Source of the DNA: Micromonospora halophytica
GTDB lineage: Bacteria; Actinomycetota; Actinomycetes; Mycobacteriales; Micromonosporaceae
Reading direction: 5' to 3'
Length of the DNA stretch: 53,134 nt
Assembly: GCF_900090245.1 (NCBI RefSeq)
Contig: NZ_FMDN01000029.1
Coordinates: forward strand, 1-53,134
In this document: piece by piece, positions 34,310-42,111 of the stretch
Position numbering within the stretch: position 1 is the stretch's first letter
Layout: every line of letters begins with the position of its first letter
The notes under the pieces: generated by a model
Databases searched by the model: none
Told to the model about the DNA's origin: nothing
The model's input: only the letters and a program-made list of their open reading frames with translations
Made by a program: the position numbers and the translations under genes

Positions 34310-34804
34310 GTGGCCAGGGACACCGGGCGCACGCTCATCGCCTCCAACAAGAAGGCCCGGCACGACTACACCGTCCTGAAGACCTACGAGGCCGGGATCG
34401 TGCTGGCCGGTACCGAGGTGAAGTCGCTGCGCGAGGGGCGGGTGTCGCTGGTCGACGCCTTCGCCCAGGAACGCGACGGCGAGATCATGCTCTACGGCCT
34501 GCACATCGCCGAGTACGGCTTCGGCACCTGGACCAACCACCAGCCCCGGCGCACCCGCAAACTGCTGCTGCACCGGGTGGAGATCGCCCGGATCCTGGAG
34601 AAGCTGCGCGACGGCGGCGTGACGCTGGTGCCGCTGTCGATGTACTTCAGCAACGGCTGGGCCAAGGTCGAGCTGGCCCTGGCCCGGGGCAAAAGGTCGT
34701 ACGACAAGCGGCAGGCGCTCGCCGAGCGCGACGCCAACCGGGAGATCGCCCGTGAGCTGGGACGCCGCCTCAAGGGCCGCCGCCCTGCTGGTGAGCGGGG
34801 CTGA
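34310..34804 (+). CDS. smpB: SsrA-binding protein SmpB
   Basis: 164 aa. SmpB signatures: IASNKKARHDYTVLKTYEAG, LAGTEVKSLREGRVSLVDAF and the C-terminal basic tail KGKR-like RGKRSYDKRQALAERDANRE that enters the ribosomal A site. It escorts tmRNA to stalled ribosomes. The GTG 34310 start follows GGGGGAGGTCGCC. The ssrA gene is not in the flanking sequence. Confidence 0.97.
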   Translation: MARDTGRTLIASNKKARHDYTVLKTYEAGIVLAGTEVKSLREGRVSLVDAFAQERDGEIMLYGLHIAEYGFGTWTNHQPRRTRKLLLHRVEIARILEKLRDGGVTLVPLSMYFSNGWAKVELALARGKRSYDKRQALAERDANREIARELGRRLKGRRPAGERG

Positions 34805-34903
34805 TCGTGGAATCGACACTCAGCGTCCAGACGATCTTCCCAGCAGTGTCCGCCCCGGCGTTCTGCATCGTCGGCAACCGCAACGGAGCCGAGGGGTCGA
34901 GAC

Positions 34904-35206
34904 CTATGAGGCCAACCGCTCACCGGCGTTGCGACCTGATCTTGCGAGTCCGGCCCCGCCGTCCGACTGGTTGATCTCTGACCACACTGCGTCGAGGGAG
35001 AGGCCGAGGACGTCGGCGATCGCAGCGATGGTCGGGAAGGCCGGGGTGGCTACGCGACCGGACTCGATCTTCCGAAGAGTCTCCGGCGAGACACCTGCGT
35101 CCAGCGCGGTGCCGAGCATCGAACGCCCTCCCCTGGCGCGACGCAGGAGGGCGCCGAGGCGCTGTCCGCGTTCGACCTCTGCGGGAGTGAGCGGCAACCT
35201 GACCAT
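34904..35206 (-). CDS. XRE-family regulator paired with methionine aminopeptidase
   Basis: 100 aa. A single HTH domain (about 15-75): LGALLRRARGGRSMLGTALD then AGVSPETLRKIESGRVATPA, with the second helix pair AIADVLGLSLDAVW. It is divergent from the map gene with a shared 67-nt spacer holding repeats, so it likely controls map and itself. Initiation is probably nearly leaderless: the -10 lies about 22 nt before the ATG and no ribosome site is visible. Codon bias is a little less GC-extreme than the neighbours. Confidence 0.82.
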   Translation of the reverse strand: MVRLPLTPAEVERGQRLGALLRRARGGRSMLGTALDAGVSPETLRKIESGRVATPAFPTIAAIADVLGLSLDAVWSEINQSDGGAGLARSGRNAGERLAS

Positions 35207-35222
35207 GGCTGCGATTCTAGTA

Positions 35223-35256
35223 CCGGGATAATATGGCCGGGATATTTATTGGTCAC
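35223..35256. promoter_or_regulatory. divergent promoter/operator of the XRE-map pair
   Basis: Two direct repeats CCGGGATAATAT (35223-35234) and CCGGGATATTTAT (35237-35249), 14 bp apart. A leftward promoter overlaps them: -35 GTGACC (35256-35251), 17-nt spacer, -10 TATTAT (35233-35228). The repeats fit an operator read by the adjacent XRE protein. The rightward promoter was not resolved. Confidence 0.6.
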
Positions 35257-35273
35257 GCGAGGGAAGGCGCTGC

Positions 35274-36056
35274 ATGATCGAGATCCTGAGCCCCACAGAC
35301 CTGCTGCGAGCGAAGGAGGCCGGCGCCCTGGTCGCCGGCATGCTGCAGACACTGAAGAGCCGCAGCACGGTCGGCACGAACCTCCTGGACATCAACCGGT
35401 GGGCCCGAAGCATGATCACCGAAGCCGGGGCGCAATCCTGCTATGTCGACTACGAGCCGCCCTTCGGACGCGGGCCGTTCGGCCACTACATCTGCACGTC
35501 GGTCAACGACGCCGTGCTCCACGGACTGCCGTACGACTACGCGCTTGCCAACGGCGACCTGCTGACGCTCGACCTCGCTGTCTCCAGAGACGGGGTTGTC
35601 GCTGACTCCGCCGTCAGCTTCATCGTGGGCGACGTCAAGCCCCCGGAGAGCATTGCGATGATCAACGCGACCGAGCGCGCACTGAACGCAGGCATAGCCG
35701 CGGCCGGCCCCGGGGCTCGCATCGGTGACATCTCCCACGCCATCGGCTCGGTCCTCAGCGAGGCGGGATATCCGATCAACACCGAGTTCGGCGGTCACGG
35801 CGTCGGATCGACGATGCACCAGGACCCGCACGTCTCGAACACGGGGCGGCCCGGTCGCGGATACAGGCTGCGCCCCGGGCTGCTGCTGGCATTGGAGCCG
35901 TGGGTCATGGCGGACACCGCCGAGCTCGTCACCGACGCCGATGGCTGGACACTCCGAAGCGCGACAGGCTGCCGGACAGCGCACAGCGAGCACACGATCG
36001 CCATCACCAACAGCGGGGCCGAAGTCCTCACCCTGCCGAAGCAGGCACAGCCGTGA
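35274..36056 (+). CDS. map: type I methionine aminopeptidase
   Basis: 260 aa, pita-bread fold. The metal ligands are placed as in type I enzymes: two Asp in LTLDLAVSRDGVVADSAVSF, His in FGGHGVGSTMHQDP, Glu in LALEPWVM and Glu in SEHTIAI. It lacks an N-terminal zinc-finger extension. It would remove the initiator Met from nascent proteins. It is not near ribosomal genes, where the housekeeping map usually sits, but forms a unit with a divergent XRE regulator, so it is probably an accessory paralogue. The ATG follows GAGGGAAGG. Confidence 0.9.
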   Translation: MIEILSPTDLLRAKEAGALVAGMLQTLKSRSTVGTNLLDINRWARSMITEAGAQSCYVDYEPPFGRGPFGHYICTSVNDAVLHGLPYDYALANGDLLTLDLAVSRDGVVADSAVSFIVGDVKPPESIAMINATERALNAGIAAAGPGARIGDISHAIGSVLSEAGYPINTEFGGHGVGSTMHQDPHVSNTGRPGRGYRLRPGLLLALEPWVMADTAELVTDADGWTLRSATGCRTAHSEHTIAITNSGAEVLTLPKQAQP

Positions 36057-36270
36057 GGTGACGGCCATCCGCACTCCCCGCTTCCCGCAAGTGGCTTCCT
36101 GGTCGCGGCGTCACCGTCGCCCCGGCCCGTACCGCCGGCAGCGGTGTCCGGCGACCGGGCGGAGGCGGGTCCCCCCGGCCGCCGTGCCCCCGCACCGGTC
36201 GCTCGACCGACCGGCCGGGTCCCTGGCCACCTACGCGCCCGGCATACACTGCGGGCATGAGGCAGTCAGC

Positions 36271-37086
36271 GTGACCAGCGCAGAGAGGGCGTCCGGGCGT
36301 CCTGGTCACGCCTGCTGGAGCTACGACGACCCGGCCATCTTCGAGGCGCGGGCACGGGCATTCCTGCTCGCTGGCCTGACCGCCGGTGACCGCGTCAGCT
36401 ACGTCAGCCCCGAACCGGTGCCGGTGGTCGTGGAGCGATGGAACAGCACTCCACGACTGCGCGAGGCGCTGCACAGCCGCGCGGCGGAGATCGTCTCCGT
36501 GGAGCAGATGTACGGCGACGGCGTCCTGGCCCATGACGCCCAACTGGACTCCTACGCCACGACGATCGCGGCGGCGCTCGCCGACGGGTACGCCGGCTGG
36601 CGGATCGCCGCCGACGCCACCTGCCTGGTGCGCGACCCGCAGCGGCGGGAGGCGTTCGCCCGCTACGAGCACCTCGTGGACCGGTTCATGCGCACCCGAC
36701 CGATGTCGGCCGTCTGCGGCTACGACCGCAGCCGTCTCGACGAGCGGGTCATCGAGGAGCTGGCCTGCCTGCACCCGACGTCCGACCCGGGCACCAGCCT
36801 GTTCCACCTGCACGCCGGTGACGACGGCCTGGTCCTCGACGGGGAGCTGGACACGTCGAACCAGGACGTCTTCGCCACCGCCCTGCGGCACACCGACTCC
36901 GGTTCCGGCGACCTGGTGGTCCGCGCCGCCGACCTGCGCTTCATCGACTACCGCAGCCTCGTGCACCTGCACCGGCACGCCGAGAGCCGGCACGGCGACG
37001 TGGTGCTGCACACCGACCTCGCGCCCGCGTCCCGACTGGTCGCGCTGCTCGGGTTGACCCGGGTGCGGGTGGAGGCGGCCGGATGA
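36271..37086 (+). CDS. MEDS-domain sensor with STAS (anti-anti-sigma-like) domain
   Basis: 271 aa. The N-terminal MEDS (DcmR-sensory) domain, about 15-170, starts HACWSYDDPAIFEARARAFL and includes GVLAHDAQLDSYATTIAAAL and MSAVCGYDRSRL. A C-terminal STAS domain from about 185 (LDGELDTSNQDVF, LVVRAADLRFIDYRSLVHLH) resembles SpoIIAA/RsbV. The serine that is phosphorylated in classical RsbV appears to be replaced: the motif reads FIDYRSL rather than FIDSxG, so control may differ. GTG 36271; ATGA overlap with the next gene. Confidence 0.82.
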   Translation: MTSAERASGRPGHACWSYDDPAIFEARARAFLLAGLTAGDRVSYVSPEPVPVVVERWNSTPRLREALHSRAAEIVSVEQMYGDGVLAHDAQLDSYATTIAAALADGYAGWRIAADATCLVRDPQRREAFARYEHLVDRFMRTRPMSAVCGYDRSRLDERVIEELACLHPTSDPGTSLFHLHAGDDGLVLDGELDTSNQDVFATALRHTDSGSGDLVVRAADLRFIDYRSLVHLHRHAESRHGDVVLHTDLAPASRLVALLGLTRVRVEAAG

Positions 37087-38045
37087 GGACGGGCGCCGCC
37101 GCCGGGCACCCCGGCTACTACCACGAGGCCCTGCTCTACGACTCCGACGACGAACTGCTCGCCGTCGTCCTGCCTTTCCTGCGCGACGGGGTCGCGGCGG
37201 GTGAGCCGTCGATGGTGTCACTCGGCGAGCGCAACACCGCCCTGGTCCGCTCTGCGCTGCCCGCCGGATCCGGCGTGACGTTCCTCGACGGCGGGGGCGT
37301 CTACGCGCGCCCCACCGCCGCGATCCGGTCGTACCGCCGGCTGCTCGCCGACCATGCCGCCGCAGGCGCGGCGCAGATCCGGATCGTCGGCGAGCTGCCG
37401 CCGGTGGCGTTCGGCCGGTCCTGGGACTGGTGGGCACGCTACGAGTCGGCGATAAACCACGCGTACGACGAGTTCCCGCTGTGGAGCATGTGCCCGTACG
37501 ACACCCGGACGACGCCGCCGGAGATCCTCGCCGACGTCGCCCGCACCCACCCACGTACCGCCACGGCCGACGGCCGGCACCTGCCCAACGAGGCCTACAC
37601 CGAGCCGGAGACCTACCTGCGCGAGCCCCGCCCGGTGCCGCCCGACCCGTTGCAGCGGGGTGCCGCACTGGTCGAGTTGGGCGACCCGACTCCGGCCCAG
37701 GCCCGGGCGGCGGTGCACGCCGTCGCCACCGCACACCTCACCGCCGACGAGGTGGAGGATCTGTCCGTGGCGGTCAGCGAGGCGGTGACCAACGCGCTGC
37801 GGCACGGCCTGCCGCCGGTGCGGTTCCGGCTCTGGGCCGGTGGCGGGCGGGTGGTGGTGACCGTCAGCGACGCCGGCAAGGGCCCGTCGGACCCGTACGC
37901 CGGCCTGCTGCCGGCACCGGGTGCCACCCCCGGCGGCCTGGGGCTGTGGATCACCCACCAGTCCTGCGACCACGTGGCGATGCAGCGCGGCCCGGACGGC
38001 TTCACGTTGCGCCTGACCACCGGCGATCCGAACCTCGCCGGCTGA
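37083..38045 (+). CDS. MEDS-domain anti-sigma factor kinase (RsbW-like HATPase)
   Basis: 320 aa. The N-terminal MEDS domain (about 12-175) starts YYHEALLYDSDDELLAVVLP and ends near PLWSMCPYDTRTTP. The C-terminal HATPase_c domain (about 215-315) has VEDLSVAVSEAVTNALRHGL (N-box) and LGLWITHQSCDHV (G-box). This pairs with the STAS protein encoded just upstream (4-nt overlap). The two would form a partner-switching module in which an RsbW-like kinase/anti-sigma is controlled by an anti-anti-sigma; no sigma gene is adjacent. Confidence 0.87.
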   Translation: MRTGAAAGHPGYYHEALLYDSDDELLAVVLPFLRDGVAAGEPSMVSLGERNTALVRSALPAGSGVTFLDGGGVYARPTAAIRSYRRLLADHAAAGAAQIRIVGELPPVAFGRSWDWWARYESAINHAYDEFPLWSMCPYDTRTTPPEILADVARTHPRTATADGRHLPNEAYTEPETYLREPRPVPPDPLQRGAALVELGDPTPAQARAAVHAVATAHLTADEVEDLSVAVSEAVTNALRHGLPPVRFRLWAGGGRVVVTVSDAGKGPSDPYAGLLPAPGATPGGLGLWITHQSCDHVAMQRGPDGFTLRLTTGDPNLAG

Positions 38046-38103
38046 GCGGGCCGGCCGGGGTGCCCTGGGCGGGGCTCGGCGCGGCCAGTCGGATCGACCT
38101 GGG

Positions 38104-38517
38104 TCAGCCGCGCAGCAGGTCCGCCTGGGCGGCGCGCAGCCGGTCCACGGCGGCGTCGACACCGGGCGGAACGCGCCGGTCGAGCTCCGCCCACACCTCG
38201 GCGAGGGCGTCGGTGACCGCCCGCAGCTCGGCCGCGTGCCGGCGGGCGCCGTGGCGGTGCGTCTCCTCAAGTCGACGGGCCCAGCCGGCGGTGACCGCGG
38301 CGAGCCGCCCGTCGTCGGCGCGGGCCTGGGCGGCGGTGCGGGCCGCCGCGACGGGCACGACGGCCGCGAGCGGGCGTGGATCGCCGTCGCGGGTGACCAG
38401 GGTGACCGTGTCGGTCAGCTCGGCCATGGCGATCACCTGGGTCAGCCGGGTGCGCAGCTCGCGCAGCGGCATGGAACGGGGTGGACCACTGTGGTGGGTC
38501 AGCGCGGGGGCAGCCAT
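38104..38517 (-). CDS. Phd/YefM-like antitoxin candidate
   Basis: 137 aa. Residues 14-55 (MPLRELRTRLTQVIAMAELT, VTLVTRDGDPRPLAAVVPVA) resemble the Phd/YefM fold: a short helix pair followed by a strand that repeats the V-T-R-x-G-x-P pattern. The C-terminal half is an Arg/Ala-rich helix. No toxin partner (Fic, RelE, PIN) is found on either side, so it may be an orphan or a stand-alone DNA-binding protein. The ATG 38517 follows GAGGG. Confidence 0.55.
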   Translation of the reverse strand: MAAPALTHHSGPPRSMPLRELRTRLTQVIAMAELTDTVTLVTRDGDPRPLAAVVPVAAARTAAQARADDGRLAAVTAGWARRLEETHRHGARRHAAELRAVTDALAEVWAELDRRVPPGVDAAVDRLRAAQADLLRG

Positions 38518-38584
38518 GCCCTCATGGTCCGACCGGGGTACGACATTTATCGCCGTCTGGGTCTGCCAACCCGACGCCGCAGGT

Positions 38585-38619
38585 CGGGGCGGGGTGGGCA
38601 CCGGGCCCACCCCGCCCCG
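38585..38619 (-). terminator. hairpin terminator of the M28 peptidase gene
   Basis: Perfect 15-bp inverted repeat CGGGGCGGGGTGGGC / GCCCACCCCGCCCCG with a 5-nt loop. It starts 7 nt after the peptidase stop (38626) in the direction of transcription. No T-tract. Confidence 0.75.
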
Positions 38620-38625
38620 GCCCGG

Positions 38626-40356
38626 TCAGCTCGCCTGCAGGGTCACGTCGTCGATGACGAAGCTGGTCTGCAGGGACGCGTCCTCGGTCCCGGTGAACTT
38701 CAGCGTGACGGTCTGCCCGGCGTACGCGGCCACGTTGAACGAGCGCAGCACGTAGCCGCTGGCCGCGTTCAGGTTGGAGTAGGTGGCCAGGGTGGTGGTG
38801 CCGAGCTGCACGGTCAGCCTGTCGTACGCGGTGCCGGTCGTCGTCTCGGCGGTGTCGATGTGCAGGTAGAAGCCGAGCGTGTACGTCGAGCACCCGGCCG
38901 GCACGGTCACCGACTGCGACAGGGTGTCGGTGTGGGTCCTGCCGTACCCGTCGAGCCACGCCTTGTACGACCCGGTGCGAGCCGGCTGGCTGGTCGAGCT
39001 GGTGATCACGCCCGAGCTGGCGGTCCACGGGGTGGTGCCGGACTCGAAGCTGCCGTTGCCGACCACCTGACCGCCGGTGCAGCCGCCGGTGCCGGTCACG
39101 GTGAGGCTGTAGGTGGCGGTACGCGTCACCGAGCCGGTGCCGGTGACCGTGATGGCGAAGGTGCCGGTGGTGGCGGTCGACGAGGCGCTGACGGTCATGG
39201 TGGCGGAACCGCCGGAGGTGACCGACGACGGGCTGAACGACACCGTGACGCCGGCCGGCGCCCCGGAGGCCGACAGCGCCACGGTCTGGGCGCTGCCGTT
39301 GGTGGTGGCGGTGCTGACCGTGGCCGTGGTGGACCCGCCCCGGACCAGGCTGCCGGAGGTCGGGCTGACCGCGACGGAGAAGTCGTTGGTCGCGGTGCCG
39401 ACCGCGAGCTGCCAGAGGGCGTACGCGACGCCGTCGGCACTGCGGTTGAGGTGGGTGGTGCTGATGTTGCTGGTCGTGTCGCAGGACCGGTGGTAGCAGG
39501 GGTCGTACGCGGCGCCGGAGGTGCCGCCCCACTTGGCGGCCTGGGCGCTGGTCTTGCGGGCGCTGGCACCGGTGGCGTACCCGGAGGTGGGGATGCCGGC
39601 CTGCTGGAAGGGGTAGTCGTCGGAGCGGCCCTGGCCCTCGACGTTCTCCTCCGGCTGCAGACCCAGCGAGTCCCAGTACGCCTTGAGCGGCGCGGCGGTG
39701 GTGGAATTGAGCCGGTTGATGAAGTAGCCGCCGTTGGTCGAGGAGACCATGTCGAAGTTGTAGTACCCCTTGATGTAGCCGCGCTGGGTGGCGGTCAGCG
39801 AGTTGACGTAGAACTCCGAGCCGTTGAGGCCCTGCTCCTCGTCGGTCCACCAGGCGAACCGGACCCGCTTGGTCATCGTCGGGTTCCGACTCGCCAGCAC
39901 CAGGGCGTTCTCCAGCAGGCTGGCCGAGCCGGAGCCGTTGTCGTTGATGCCCGGGCCGGCGGAGACGCCGTCCAGGTGGGCGCCGAACATGACGACCTGG
40001 TCGGCGGGGCCGTGCGGCCACTCGGCGATCAGGTTGTTGGACCGATAGACACAGCTCGTGCAGACCTGCTCGGTGACCGTGTACCCGGCGGCCTGGAGCT
40101 TGGACTTGACGTAGCTGACCGAGGCCGTGTAGCCGGCAGACCCGGCCCGGCGGTTGCCGCCGTTGCTGGTGGCGATGCTGTTGAACTGGGCCAGGTGGGC
40201 CTGGACGTTGCTCACCGAGATGTCCGGCGCGGCCAGCGCGGCCACCGGGGCGGCTGCGGTCGGCCGGATCGCCGTGGCCGGCTGCGCGGCCACCGTCATC
40301 GTCACTGCGGCGAGGACGGCGAGCGCGAGGCCCGTGGTCGGCGTTCTCAGTCTCAT
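38626..40356 (-). CDS. secreted M28 family aminopeptidase with C-terminal beta domains
   Basis: 576 aa. A signal peptide covers about residues 1-29 (LALAVLAAVTMTVAAQPATA). The M28 domain (about 45-325) has zinc ligands in FGAHLDGVSAGPGINDNGSG, WTDEEQGLNGSEFYVN, GRSDDYPFQQAGIP and HRSCDTTSNI, as in Streptomyces griseus aminopeptidase. A disordered-looking Ser/Thr-rich Ig-like domain follows (about 330-425; AVSPTSGSLVRGGSTTATVS). The last ~145 residues form a jelly-roll, carbohydrate-binding-like module (NGSFESGTTPW...FVIDDVTLQAS). It is an extracellular zinc exopeptidase. The ATG 40356 follows GAGGAG. Confidence 0.92.
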   Translation of the reverse strand: MRLRTPTTGLALAVLAAVTMTVAAQPATAIRPTAAAPVAALAAPDISVSNVQAHLAQFNSIATSNGGNRRAGSAGYTASVSYVKSKLQAAGYTVTEQVCTSCVYRSNNLIAEWPHGPADQVVMFGAHLDGVSAGPGINDNGSGSASLLENALVLASRNPTMTKRVRFAWWTDEEQGLNGSEFYVNSLTATQRGYIKGYYNFDMVSSTNGGYFINRLNSTTAAPLKAYWDSLGLQPEENVEGQGRSDDYPFQQAGIPTSGYATGASARKTSAQAAKWGGTSGAAYDPCYHRSCDTTSNISTTHLNRSADGVAYALWQLAVGTATNDFSVAVSPTSGSLVRGGSTTATVSTATTNGSAQTVALSASGAPAGVTVSFSPSSVTSGGSATMTVSASSTATTGTFAITVTGTGSVTRTATYSLTVTGTGGCTGGQVVGNGSFESGTTPWTASSGVITSSTSQPARTGSYKAWLDGYGRTHTDTLSQSVTVPAGCSTYTLGFYLHIDTAETTTGTAYDRLTVQLGTTTLATYSNLNAASGYVLRSFNVAAYAGQTVTLKFTGTEDASLQTSFVIDDVTLQAS

Positions 40357-40651
40357 GCGGGCTCCTCATGGGGGCACGGGCGTGACCGGGTCCCGAGCGG
40401 GGTGCGTTTCGGGGCGGACGGGACGCCCGCGACCTGGGGGTGAGGTCGCGGCGGTCACACCGGGGAAGCAAACAGTGGCATGTATCAATCTCGTGGTCAA
40501 CCGGCCGGAAGGTGTCACAATTTGCCAGTCGCAGCGCACCGGGACGCGCCAGCAGCACCACCGGGCCTGGCGGCCGGCCTCGGCGCGGCGACCGTGCTGC
40601 CGGTCACCGCGCTGAGCCTGCCCGTGCTGTGGCGGCTGACCCGCCCGGCCT
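40357..40651. other. intergenic region upstream of the M28 peptidase gene
   Basis: About 295 bases between the M28 start and the tRNA-like element downstream of rtcB. It holds the M28 promoter region with AT-rich patches (e.g. around 40465-40500). No gene or RNA was recognised. Confidence 0.5.
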
Positions 40652-40724
40652 CCGGCGTCACCACGGTGGAACCTGGGCTCTCCGGTTCCGTAGGACGGCG
40701 CTCTCTCCGCTGAGCCACCGGGGC
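40652..40724 (-). ncRNA. tRNA-Arg(ACG)-like element downstream of rtcB
   Basis: Read on the minus strand, the 5' half is tRNA-like. It has a G-rich acceptor strand GCCCCGG, TG, a perfect D-arm (GCTC-AGCGGAGA-GAGC) and the exact Arg-ACG anticodon loop CTACGGA. The anticodon stem pairs at only 3 of 5 positions. The T-arm (CCAGG-TTCCACC) and the 3' acceptor strand are degenerate. T-loop position 57 is C (TTCCA), as in the Gly-like element upstream of rtcB. It starts 40 nt after the rtcB stop, on the same strand. Not a functional tRNA as read. Confidence 0.5.
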
Positions 40725-40763
40725 GCACGACCGGCGCCCACCCCCCTCGGGGCGCCGGTCGGC

Positions 40764-41963
40764 CTAACCCTTCACGCAGACCACCTGCTTGAGGTGCGCC
40801 ACCACCTCGACCAGGTCGTCCTGCTGCGCCATCACCTCGGTGATGTCCTTGTACGCGCCGGGGATCTCATCGACCACCCCGGCGTCCTTGCGGCACTCCA
40901 CCCCGGCCGTCTGGGCAGCCAGGTCGTCGAGGGAGAACGTCCGCTTCGCCTGCCCCCGCGACATCCGCCGCCCCGCGCCGTGCGACGCCGAGCAGTACGC
41001 GTCCGGGTTGCCCTTGCCGCGCACGATGTACGAGCCGGTGCCCATCGACCCGGGGATGATGCCCAGGTCCCCCCGACCGGCCCGGATCGCGCCCTTGCGG
41101 GTGACCAGCACGTCGACGCCGTCGTAGCTCTCCTCCGCCACGTAGTTGTGGTGGCATGAGATCGGCTCGCCGTAGGCGACCTGCGGGAACTGGCCGCGGA
41201 CCACGCCGCAGAGCAGCGCCAGCATGACCGCCCGGTTGCGCCGGGCGTACTCCTGCGCCCACCACAGGTCCCGACGGTAGGCGTCCATCTCCGGGGTGCC
41301 GGCGAGGAAGACCGCCAGGTCCCGGTCGGGCAGGTCGGTGTTGTGCGGCAGCCGCCGCGCCACCCCGATGTGCCGCTCGGCGAGTTCCTTGCCGATGTTG
41401 CGGGAGCCGGAGTGCAGCATCAGCCAGACCTGCCCGGCGTCCGGACCGTCCTGCTCGACGCAGACCTCGATGAAGTGGTTGCCGCCACCGAGGGTGCCCA
41501 TCTGGTGCTGGGCTCGGCTCTCCAGCTGCGCCACCTTCCGGTCCAGTTCGCCGAAGCGCCGCCAGAAGGTGTCCCAGCCGGCCTGCTCCAGGCCGCGGAT
41601 CCGGCGCGGGTCGACCGGGTCGGTCCGCTTGGCGAAGCCGACCGGTACGGCCGCCTCGATCGCCGCGCGCAGCGGCGCGAGGTTGTCGGGCAGGTCGGCC
41701 GCGGTGAGCGAGGTACGTACCGCGCTCATCCCGCAGCCGATGTCGACTCCGACCGCGGCCGGGGAGACGGCCTGCCGCATGGCGATGACGGAGCCGACCG
41801 TCGCGCCCTTGCCGAAGTGCACGTCGGGCATGACGGCGACGCCCTGCACCCAGGGCAGCGCGCCGATGTTACGCAGCTGCTGCGCGGCCTGCGGCTCGAT
41901 GCCGTACGGGTCGGTCCAGACCCGTACCGGGGCCTTGGTGCCCGGCAGCGGGGTGAATGCCAT
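40764..41963 (-). CDS. rtcB: RNA-splicing/repair ligase RtcB
   Basis: 399 aa. It joins 2',3'-cyclic phosphate or 3'-phosphate RNA ends to 5'-OH ends using GTP and Mn2+. Motifs: MPDVHFGKGATVGSVIAM, VGVDIGCGMSAVRTSL (Cys metal ligand), MGTLGGGNHFIEV, MLHSGSRNIGKELAE, ISCHHNYVAEE and IIPGSMGTGSYIVRGKGN, ending near ASHGAGRRMSR with the active-site His that is guanylylated. ATG 41963 follows ACAGGAGACGACG. No archease, RtcA or RtcR is nearby. It is flanked by tRNA-like elements on the same strand. Confidence 0.95.
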   Translation of the reverse strand: MAFTPLPGTKAPVRVWTDPYGIEPQAAQQLRNIGALPWVQGVAVMPDVHFGKGATVGSVIAMRQAVSPAAVGVDIGCGMSAVRTSLTAADLPDNLAPLRAAIEAAVPVGFAKRTDPVDPRRIRGLEQAGWDTFWRRFGELDRKVAQLESRAQHQMGTLGGGNHFIEVCVEQDGPDAGQVWLMLHSGSRNIGKELAERHIGVARRLPHNTDLPDRDLAVFLAGTPEMDAYRRDLWWAQEYARRNRAVMLALLCGVVRGQFPQVAYGEPISCHHNYVAEESYDGVDVLVTRKGAIRAGRGDLGIIPGSMGTGSYIVRGKGNPDAYCSASHGAGRRMSRGQAKRTFSLDDLAAQTAGVECRKDAGVVDEIPGAYKDITEVMAQQDDLVEVVAHLKQVVCVKG

Positions 41964-42018
41964 CGTCGTCTCCTGTGTCGTCGTGGTGCCGTACCCGGTC
42001 GGGGCGGCGGACAGTTCG

Positions 42019-42092
42019 TGGACCGCCCGGGAGTCGAACCCGGCGGGAGTGGCGTGCAAGGCCTCTCTGCGCCCGGTGCGCAGCCCGTGACG
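42019..42092 (-). ncRNA. tRNA-Ala(UGC)-like element upstream of rtcB (proximal)
   Basis: The minus strand folds as a cloverleaf except for the acceptor. D-arm CTGC-GCACCGGGC-GCAG pairs 4/4 with GG in the loop. Anticodon arm GAGGC-CTTGCAC-GCCAC pairs 4/5 and presents UGC. T-arm CCGGG-TTCGACT-CCCGG pairs 5/5 with a canonical T-loop. The 3' strand GCGGTCC plus A is acceptor-like, but the 5' strand CGTCACG pairs at about 2 of 7 positions. It ends 55 nt before the rtcB start. Either a decayed tRNA or a tRNA mimic in the rtcB leader. Confidence 0.55.
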
Positions 42093-42111
42093 CCCCGGCG
42101 GCGGGGCGGAG

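Noticed and set aside
34805..34903. Possible ssrA (tmRNA) next to smpB
   Set aside because: The 100-nt gap is too short and has no tag-peptide or tmRNA ends.
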